Source: Pseudomonas alloputida (GTDB lineage Bacteria > Pseudomonadota > Gammaproteobacteria > Pseudomonadales > Pseudomonadaceae). From it: a DNA stretch of 64,000 bases. The position numbers and the translations under genes were made by a program. Position 1 is the stretch's first letter. Each line of letters opens with the position of its first letter. The stretch is taken from NCBI RefSeq assembly GCF_021283545.2, contig NZ_CP128540.1:4561501-4625500 (forward strand), written 5' to 3'. Positions 57,808-64,000 of this stretch are shown here, one piece after another. The notes below the pieces were generated by a model. The model made no database searches, was not told the origin of the DNA, and was given only the letters and a program-made list of their open reading frames with translations.

Positions 57808-57990
57808 GTGGAAGCCTACACCTCAAGATCTTGTAACAAAGCGAAAGATCGCAAAGTTGTCCGGCTTATTCCTACAGCCCGATAAATCTCATGACAAATA
57901 GAATCAGCGCCGGGGCGAAAACGGGAAACGGGAAAGACCCAGCCCACCCCCGCACTGAAACTTGACCCATTTACCCAATCAGGTTATGTC

Positions 57991-58530
57991 ATGAAGAAGT
58001 CCTTAGTTCTATCCCTCGGCCTGCTTACTGGCCTGGCAAGCAATGCTGCATTCGCTTCCGGCTCGATATTCTTTGAAGGCCGCATCACGCCCGAAACGTG
58101 TCCTATCGAGATCGTCAATCCCGGTGACGGCAATGTCAGTGACCGCGTCGCCATGGGCGAAATTCCCATGGGGCGATTCCCCGCTGCCAACGTTGAAGTC
58201 CGTGGCGCATCTTTTAACATCCGCGTACCCGACAAAACAGTCTGCAGCATCAGCGAAGACAATGCCTTCGTGAAGTTTGACGGTGCCGCTGATGCCAGCG
58301 GCGACTATTTCAGCATTGGTAACAGTGCCGGCACGGCAGAAAACATCTCGATTGTGATCAGGGACAAGTCCAAGGCATCGATCAAACCCGGTGGAACCTC
58401 GGTTGATTACCCACTCAACGCGACAGGCCCAACCGACCTCCGGTTCGACGCCTACTACCGTTCCACTGCCAGCACCGTGACGCACGGCCTTGCATCCGCC
58501 CAGGTTCGTTACACCGTCGACTATCAATAA
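57991..58530 (+). CDS. Type 1-like fimbrial major subunit
   Basis: A 179-residue secreted pilin. The signal peptide MKKSLVLSLGLLTGLASNAAFA is cleaved after AFA. Mature pilin has one cysteine pair (ETCPIEI and KTVCSIS), the FimA-type immunoglobulin-like fold without its last strand, and the C-terminal VRYTVDYQ with the penultimate-region tyrosine recognised by chaperones. First gene of the four-gene chaperone-usher operon; AGG in CAGGTTATGTC precedes the ATG. Confidence 0.88.
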   Translation: MKKSLVLSLGLLTGLASNAAFASGSIFFEGRITPETCPIEIVNPGDGNVSDRVAMGEIPMGRFPAANVEVRGASFNIRVPDKTVCSISEDNAFVKFDGAADASGDYFSIGNSAGTAENISIVIRDKSKASIKPGGTSVDYPLNATGPTDLRFDAYYRSTASTVTHGLASAQVRYTVDYQ

Positions 58531-58610
58531 TTACGCATAAATTCTGTGCAGTCCTTGCACGGTTAAACCATCCAGGCGTAGTTGTGCGTCTGGATGCAGC
58601 GAGTTACCCG

Positions 58611-59363
58611 ATGACCAATCCGTCAACATTCACGATACCCGCCCGCGTCGTTGTTTGCGTCTGCCTGACCTTATTGATGCTTACCCTCTCGGTAAACAGT
58701 CATGCCGCCTTGACATTAAACAACACGCGCCTCGTTTTCAACGGCGACAAACGCAGTACATCCGTCGTTGTTCGAAACCCATCGAAAAGCATCTATGCCG
58801 TGCAGGCGTGGATAAATACGGACGCCGACGACAATACGACCAGCGTACCCTTTGCAACGTCCCCACCGCTGTTCAAGATCAACCCGAACAGTGAACAACT
58901 TCTAAAAATAATTGGACTGCCCAATACACTGCCACACGACCGCGAGTCGCTGTTCTTCTTCAACGTGCAGGAGATTCCGCAAGTCAGCAGCGACACTGGC
59001 AATCAACTCAACATCGCCTTGCGCACACGCATCAAACTGTTCTATCGGCCGCCCACACTCAAGGGTACGCCGACCGATCACCTGAACTCGCTGACGTTTT
59101 CCTTGAGCGTACGTAACGGGGTGGAGCAGTTGGTGGTCAAGAACCCATCGCCTTTCCACATCACCTTCAACCGCCTGGAGGTGAAGGGCCAAGGCCAGCA
59201 ACACACCTTGAAAAACACCGCCATGCTGGAACCCTTTGGCGAAAAAACCTACCCGCTGACCGGCATCACTCGCGCCTCCAGCCTGCAGGCCCGTTTTTCC
59301 ATCGTCAATGACTACGGTGGCTTCACCGAACCGCTGAGCGCGCCTATTCAACTGGCCAACTAG
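58611..59363 (+). CDS. Periplasmic fimbrial chaperone (PapD-like)
   Basis: A 250-residue chaperone with a signal peptide ending at about SVNSHA|A. It has the donor strand SEQLLKIIGL (alternating hydrophobics), the short F1-G1 loop of the FGS class, and basic anchors for the subunit C-terminus in NTRLVFN and RTRIKLFYRP. It hands pilin subunits to the usher. Start at ATG 58611 is preferred; an in-frame GTG at 58584 is possible. Confidence 0.9.
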   Translation: MTNPSTFTIPARVVVCVCLTLLMLTLSVNSHAALTLNNTRLVFNGDKRSTSVVVRNPSKSIYAVQAWINTDADDNTTSVPFATSPPLFKINPNSEQLLKIIGLPNTLPHDRESLFFFNVQEIPQVSSDTGNQLNIALRTRIKLFYRPPTLKGTPTDHLNSLTFSLSVRNGVEQLVVKNPSPFHITFNRLEVKGQGQQHTLKNTAMLEPFGEKTYPLTGITRASSLQARFSIVNDYGGFTEPLSAPIQLAN

Positions 59364-59396
59364 GGCCTGCCTCGCACGCAAACAGGAATCGTCATC

Positions 59397-61892
59397 ATGG
59401 TCCTCCCCCCACTACGCTGGCGCACTATGCGCCGCCAGCGCAGCGCATTGCTGTGCCTGCTGGGTAGCTCCACCTTGCTCTCAGCGCCCTACTCCCAGGC
59501 AGACTCCGGGTTCCAGAGCGGCTTCCTGCGCCAAGTGCCTGGCCAACCGCAAGCAGCGAGTGCCTGGTCGCTGAGCATGTTGACCAGCGATCAGGGGCTC
59601 GCGCCTGGCCGCTACCGGGTAGAGGTACAGGTCAATCTTGAACCTGCCGGCCAGCATGAGCTGGATTTCCAGCCAGGCCCGGACGGTGAGCTGCAGCCAT
59701 GCCTGCCAGCCAGGCTGCTTGGCGAATGGGGAATGCGCCTGGACGCACTGGCCAATCCAGAGGATCAGGCGAGTGCCTGCCTGGACTTGCTGACTGTCGT
59801 TCCTGGTGCACAAATCGTCTTCACCCCTACGGAGCTGCACCTGGCCATCTCGATTCCGCAGATCTCCATGCGCCGGAACACCGCTAACCAGGTCGACCCT
59901 TCCCGCTGGGACAGTGGTATCAATGCCGCTTTCATCAACTATCAGGCCTCCACCCTGAACGGCCGCAACCGCTCCTCTGGCCGTTACACCAGCAACGACC
60001 TGTACCTGAACAGTGGTATCAACCTGGGCGAATGGCGCCTGCGCAGTACCCAGTCCTGGCGCCAGGGCAGCCAGGGCAAGACTGAATGGACCCGGGCACA
60101 GACCTACGCACAGCGCGATATACCGGGTACCCTCGCCAATCTGACGATTGGCGAAACCTTCACGGACAGGGAGGTGTTCCGTTCGGTGCCGATATCAGGC
60201 GTGCGCGTGGCCTCGGACATGGGCATGCTGGCCGACAACCAGCGCGGTTATGCCCCGATCATTCGCGGCGTGGCCCAGAGCCGGGCGAAAGTCGAGATCT
60301 GGCAGCATGGTTATCCGATCTACTCGACGTACGTCAGCGCCGGCCCCTACGCCATCGACGACCTGAGTACCGCAGGCAGCGGCGAGCTGGAAGTCGTCGT
60401 GACCGAGGCCGATGGCCAGGTCCGCCGCTTCATCCAGCCGTACTCGACCATGAGCAATCTGCTGCGCCCAGGCGTATGGCGTTACAGTGCCACGGTCGGG
60501 CGCTACAACCCCTCCAGCGACCTCGAGACCCCGCTGCTCTGGCAAGGCACGCTGGCCGTAGGCTCCTACTGGGACACCACGGTTTACGGCGGCTTGATGG
60601 CCAGCGAATTCTACCGCGCGGGCAACCTGGGGTTTAGCAAGGACCTGGGCCACTTGGGCGCAGTGGCCTTCGATGTAACGCAGGCGTCCAGCGCAATCGA
60701 CAATGCCCATGAGCGCGAGGTGCAGGGTTCCAGTTACGCCCTGAAGTATGCCAAGGCCTTCACCACTCAAACCAACCTGCGCTTTGCCGGATATCGCTAT
60801 TCGACCCAAGGCTACCGTGACTTCGATGAAGTGGTGCGCCAGCGCAGCCAGGACACTACGTTCAGCGGCAGTCGCCGCAGCCGCCTGGAGGCCTCGGTCC
60901 ACCAGAGCCTGGGCAGGACCAGCTCGCTGACCCTGACGCTGTCGCAACAGGACTACTGGCGCAGCAATGCCACCCAACGGCAATACCAGTTCAACTTCAA
61001 TACCCAGCATCGGGGTGTAGGCTACAACCTGTTCGCCTCACAATCGTTGACCGACCGTTACGGCAATGATCGTCAGTTTGGCCTGAGCGTGACGGTACCC
61101 TTGCATTTCGGTCACCGCGCCAATGCGACCTTCGACCTGCAGCACAACGCCAACGGCTACAGCCAGCGTGCCACGCTCAGCGGCAGCGACAGCGCGCGCG
61201 CGCTGAGCTACAGCACCAGCCTGAGCCGTGACGAACACGCCCGCAAGACAGCGGCACTGTCGCTCGGCCATCAGGCCCCCTATGCCAGCGTGAGTGCTGG
61301 CTATACCGAAGCCGACAACTACCGCAGCCTGTCATTGAATGCCAGTGGTGCGGTGCTGCTGCATGCTGACGGGCTGGAGTTCGGCCGATACCTGGGAGAT
61401 ACCGCGGCCTTGATCGAAGTCCCTGGCGTGGCCAATGTGGGCCTGCAAAACGCAACGGGTACGCGCACCAATTCACGCGGTTATGCACTTTTGCCCTACC
61501 TGCAACCGTACCGGACCAATTCGGTGGTCCTGGAAACCGACCGTCTCGATCCTGATGTGGAAATCGACAACGGCATCGCCCAGGTAGTGCCTCGCCAGGG
61601 TGCAGTGGTCAAGCACCGCTTCGAGGCACGCCGCGTTTCACGCCTTGTACTGACCCTGCACGATACCCAGGGTCAACCGCTGCCCTTTGGGGCCCAGGTG
61701 CTGGCCGAGAACGGTACCCAACTGGGCATGGTCGGGCAGGCGGGCCTGGTAATGCTCACCAACCCCAGCCAGGAGCAACCGCTGCAGGTGAGTTGGGGCG
61801 AACAGCCCAACGCCGGCTGCCAGGTGCATCTCGATGAACTGGACGCTCCCGTCGTCGACGGCTATCGCCAGCAAACCCTGACCTGTATCTAG
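59397..61892 (+). CDS. Outer-membrane fimbrial usher (FimD/PapC family)
   Basis: An 831-residue usher. A signal sequence (to about residue 36, SQA|D) is followed by an N-terminal subunit-binding domain, a 24-strand barrel with plug domain (FRSVPISGVRVASDMGMLAD and QRGYAPIIRGVA), and C-terminal domains ending in a cysteine pair (NAGCQVH and LTCI). The length is normal. It secretes and polymerises the adjacent pilin and adhesin, 33 bp after the chaperone gene. Confidence 0.94.
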   Translation: MVLPPLRWRTMRRQRSALLCLLGSSTLLSAPYSQADSGFQSGFLRQVPGQPQAASAWSLSMLTSDQGLAPGRYRVEVQVNLEPAGQHELDFQPGPDGELQPCLPARLLGEWGMRLDALANPEDQASACLDLLTVVPGAQIVFTPTELHLAISIPQISMRRNTANQVDPSRWDSGINAAFINYQASTLNGRNRSSGRYTSNDLYLNSGINLGEWRLRSTQSWRQGSQGKTEWTRAQTYAQRDIPGTLANLTIGETFTDREVFRSVPISGVRVASDMGMLADNQRGYAPIIRGVAQSRAKVEIWQHGYPIYSTYVSAGPYAIDDLSTAGSGELEVVVTEADGQVRRFIQPYSTMSNLLRPGVWRYSATVGRYNPSSDLETPLLWQGTLAVGSYWDTTVYGGLMASEFYRAGNLGFSKDLGHLGAVAFDVTQASSAIDNAHEREVQGSSYALKYAKAFTTQTNLRFAGYRYSTQGYRDFDEVVRQRSQDTTFSGSRRSRLEASVHQSLGRTSSLTLTLSQQDYWRSNATQRQYQFNFNTQHRGVGYNLFASQSLTDRYGNDRQFGLSVTVPLHFGHRANATFDLQHNANGYSQRATLSGSDSARALSYSTSLSRDEHARKTAALSLGHQAPYASVSAGYTEADNYRSLSLNASGAVLLHADGLEFGRYLGDTAALIEVPGVANVGLQNATGTRTNSRGYALLPYLQPYRTNSVVLETDRLDPDVEIDNGIAQVVPRQGAVVKHRFEARRVSRLVLTLHDTQGQPLPFGAQVLAENGTQLGMVGQAGLVMLTNPSQEQPLQVSWGEQPNAGCQVHLDELDAPVVDGYRQQTLTCI

Positions 61893-61948
61893 CAACCTTC
61901 ACGCGGTGCAGCCTTACCCACGGCCGTACCGCGTCTTTCAGGACCCCC

Positions 61949-63043
61949 ATGAAAAACATCAACAAGACCCTTTTCCAGGCGCTGCTCGCCACTCTGGCAT
62001 GGCCGGCTGCAAACGCCATGGCCATGCCGGTAGACCAGACCCGCTGCGAGTTCGAACAGCTGACCAGCGCAAACCTCAAGGTCCATGTCCGCGACCTGAA
62101 CACCCTTTATGTGCCACGCGATGCGCGGATCGGCACAACGATCGGCACCCCAGAGCTGTTCGAAGCCACTCTCGACCAGAACAACCTTGCCCTCCTGTGC
62201 CGGACCTACGGCGAGCGGATAAATTTCAACTTCCAGGCCGCCCGCGGGGTACATCCTCCCCTGCCTGCGGTTGATGGGCGCTTCCTCGACGCACCCGTCC
62301 TCAGGACCAACATTCCAGGCATCGGAGCGATCGTAGAGTTGCTGCACCCCTTCCTCGGTGGCACCGACCAGTTCATTCCCGACAGCAGGCCACCCAGAGT
62401 GCCGTTCACGGCCTATTACGAGCAGACCCTTTTGGGCCCGGCCACGCTAGCCACGTTCAGGCACAGGATCACGCTGGTCAAGACCGGCGATCTGCCGCCC
62501 GGCGAGCATCAGCTGGATGGCGTACTGGTGACCGGCCATCTGGACTGGGGAGGCTTTGGCAAAGTTCTGGAATACACCCTCAGGGCAATGGTCATCCAGA
62601 CCCAGTGCGATGCTTCAGCAGACGTCAGTGCCAACCCGGTGGACCTCGGCGAATGGAGCGTCAACGACTTCACCGGCCCAGGCTTCACCACGCCTCCTGC
62701 AGCATTCCAGGTCCGCTTGAGCAACTGCCAGGTGGACCCTGACCCGGGTAACGAAACGCTCGCTACCATCGAACTCGATGGCATCAATGGTTCTCGACCG
62801 ATTGGCCCTGCAGATGAAAATGTGTTCAGCCTGACCGACGACTCCGCAGCCCGTGGCATAGGTATTCAGATGCTGTACAACGGGGTATCGATGCCCCTGA
62901 ACAAAGAGATCGACCTGGTACCCCTGACGAGCGATAACGTGCCTTTGAATTTTCAGGCCCGCTTCTTCCAGACAGAACCCAACAGCAGCCTGCGCACGGG
63001 CTTGGCCAAGGGTGCCTTGAACTTCACCATTCGCTACCGCTGA
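61949..63043 (+). CDS. Two-domain fimbrial tip adhesin
   Basis: A 364-residue secreted protein, twice the pilin size. The signal peptide ends near NAMA; the N-terminal half (about 25-210, with cysteines in TRCEFEQ and LLCRTYG) is a putative receptor-binding domain. The C-terminal half (about 215-364, cysteines in IQTQCDA and LSNCQVD) is a pilin domain ending NFTIRYR. This layout is that of FimH-type adhesins. The N-terminal half has no recognisable relative, so the receptor is unknown. Last gene of the operon. Confidence 0.82.
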   Translation: MKNINKTLFQALLATLAWPAANAMAMPVDQTRCEFEQLTSANLKVHVRDLNTLYVPRDARIGTTIGTPELFEATLDQNNLALLCRTYGERINFNFQAARGVHPPLPAVDGRFLDAPVLRTNIPGIGAIVELLHPFLGGTDQFIPDSRPPRVPFTAYYEQTLLGPATLATFRHRITLVKTGDLPPGEHQLDGVLVTGHLDWGGFGKVLEYTLRAMVIQTQCDASADVSANPVDLGEWSVNDFTGPGFTTPPAAFQVRLSNCQVDPDPGNETLATIELDGINGSRPIGPADENVFSLTDDSAARGIGIQMLYNGVSMPLNKEIDLVPLTSDNVPLNFQARFFQTEPNSSLRTGLAKGALNFTIRYR

Positions 63044-63045
63044 AT

Positions 63046-63079
63046 GCGACGAGGCCGGTCCCTATACCGGCCTCGTCGC
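63046..63079. terminator. Long perfect hairpin between adhesin and Rhs genes
   Basis: GCGACGAGGCCGGT (63046-63059) and ACCGGCCTCGTCGC (63066-63079) form a perfect 14-bp stem with a 6-nt loop, between two convergent genes. No T tract follows on the plus strand. It probably ends or protects the fimbrial mRNA. Confidence 0.6.
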
Positions 63080-63092
63080 CCCCCCGGTGCCC

Positions 63093-64000
63093 TTAGCCAG
63101 GGGCCGTGCCGGACAGAATGTTCTCTGGGTCATAGTTGTAGCGACAGCGTTCACCGTCAGGGGTCTCGACCCTGAGCAAACGGTTGAGCCCGTCATACGT
63201 CAGTACCCGCCCCTGCTCATCACTGATCAGGTTGCCATTGCCGTCGTAATGCAAATCGATAGCCAACTGCGGATCGTATTTGACGATCTTGAACAACTCC
63301 TCCAGGTCGTGATCGACGTCATAGGTCTCCAGTAGCGCATCAGGCGGAATGATCCGGCTCATTTGTGCCGGATCGCTATTCTTGAATTCGTACAAGGTCC
63401 GCTGCCACGACCCGTCCGGTCTGTAGGTGATCACCGAGAGGATGTTGTCCAGGCCATCGAAGCCGAATATCTGCCTGGCAATGGTTTGACCGGAGGGGTC
63501 CACGGGCGCTTCAGGGCCATCACAGGTGTATATCTGCAGCCGCCCGCGCCGATCGTACTGGTAAGTCTCATGCCGCAACAGCGTGGCCTGGCTTTCGTCG
63601 CTGCCCTTCGGGCGCTCTTTCAGAATGCGGGACTTCAAACAATCGAACTCATCATAGTCCTGTGCCAACGTTTGCACGGTGTCACCAAAATCGAAGGTCC
63701 GCAGGATCTCCCTGTCGAATTCATCGTACTCGAGCAGAGTTGCCAAAGCATGCCCGGTGCTGGCATCGGTGGTGGTAATGGACGCCATGCGTCCTTGGCG
63801 GTCATACCCGAACGTCGACTCCAGCAGCAGCAGTTGCCTGGCAGGCGCACGCTGCAGCCGGTAGCGAGTCCTTTTGGGCTCAGGCGCGTGCAGCGTGGTT
63901 TTTTCCAGGCGCCCGACATCGTCGAAATCGTAGAGCTGTGTCTGCCCCAGCACATCCACATAGGCACGCAAGCGACTGCGAAAACTGTAGTCGTAAGTCA
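63093..64000 (-). CDS. Rhs/YD-repeat protein, 3' part only
   Basis: The frame is open to the right window edge, so only the C-terminal 302 or so residues are visible. They contain several YD repeats (YDFDDVGRL, YDRQGRM, YDEFDRE, YDRRGRL, YDGNGNL, YDGLNRL) typical of Rhs and TcC-like shells. The protein stops right after RYNYDPENILSGTAPG. In full Rhs proteins this shell motif is followed by more core and a variable toxin tip, so this may be a truncated or toxin-less copy. Function unknown. Confidence 0.85.
   Translation of the reverse strand, partial: TYDYSFRSRLRAYVDVLGQTQLYDFDDVGRLEKTTLHAPEPKRTRYRLQRAPARQLLLLESTFGYDRQGRMASITTTDASTGHALATLLEYDEFDREILRTFDFGDTVQTLAQDYDEFDCLKSRILKERPKGSDESQATLLRHETYQYDRRGRLQIYTCDGPEAPVDPSGQTIARQIFGFDGLDNILSVITYRPDGSWQRTLYEFKNSDPAQMSRIIPPDALLETYDVDHDLEELFKIVKYDPQLAIDLHYDGNGNLISDEQGRVLTYDGLNRLLRVETPDGERCRYNYDPENILSGTAPG

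Noticed and set aside
57962..57990. TTGACC-17-TATGTC resembling a promoter before the pilin gene
   Set aside because: The -10 would touch the pilin start codon, so a transcript from it would lack the start. A better-placed but weaker candidate lies further upstream.

Overview
The window is a chromosomal segment of a high-GC Pseudomonas, most likely of the P. putida group. Four things point there: the gene order of three conserved blocks (leuCDB-asd; rpmF-plsX-fabDG-acpP-fabF-pabC-mltG-tmk-holB-tatD; rne-murB-kdsB-lpxK), repeated REP elements built on GCGGGTTTACCCGC, an RgsA-type small RNA gene beside tatD, and proteins that read as Pseudomonas orthologues throughout. Nearly all of it is core genome. 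The accessory parts are a chaperone-usher fimbrial operon and a partial Rhs/YD-repeat gene at the right end.

Layout, left to right. 1-549: non-coding module with simple tandem repeats at its ends, then the asd terminator. 550-6830: leuC-leuD-methyltransferase-leuB-asd on the minus strand, with a divergent LysR gene whose promoter region overlaps that of leuC. 6892-14062: a five-PAS GGDEF/EAL protein, ibpA with a sigma-32 promoter and ROSE-like thermometer, dusC, a thioesterase, and a TetR-hydrolase pair with a clear palindrome. 14176-15060: six tRNA genes, (Ala-GGC, Glu-UUC) three times, with a near-consensus promoter. 15237-26453: gltX, an EmrAB-like efflux pair, uvrB, an aromatic/aspartate aminotransferase, tRNA-Asn, a DUF1285 protein, a lipoprotein, moaA and a TetR regulator. 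26653-26772: the RgsA sRNA. 26843-36763: a long minus-strand cluster covering ribosomal protein L32, fatty-acid synthesis, folate (pabC), MltG, thymidylate kinase, DNA polymerase delta-prime and TatD.

36860-44351: maf, then sppA-HAD phosphatase-rluC on the minus strand, and rne with a leader of more than 700 nt. 44468-49006: exbB-exbD-lpxK-Trm112-like-kdsB-LMW phosphatase-murB, with overlapping genes. 49117-57771: comEC, a DUF2062 protein, an ABC-2 exporter, a glutathione S-transferase, fadE and a small conserved protein. 57991-63043: pilin, chaperone, usher and two-domain adhesin. 63093-64000: 3' end of an Rhs gene cut by the window edge.

The most rewarding non-coding signal is a 16-bp complementarity, with one bulge, between the RgsA-like RNA and the ribosome-binding site of acpP 6 kb away. 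It links a stress sRNA to fatty-acid synthesis. I found no CRISPR array, insertion sequence, prophage or defence island.
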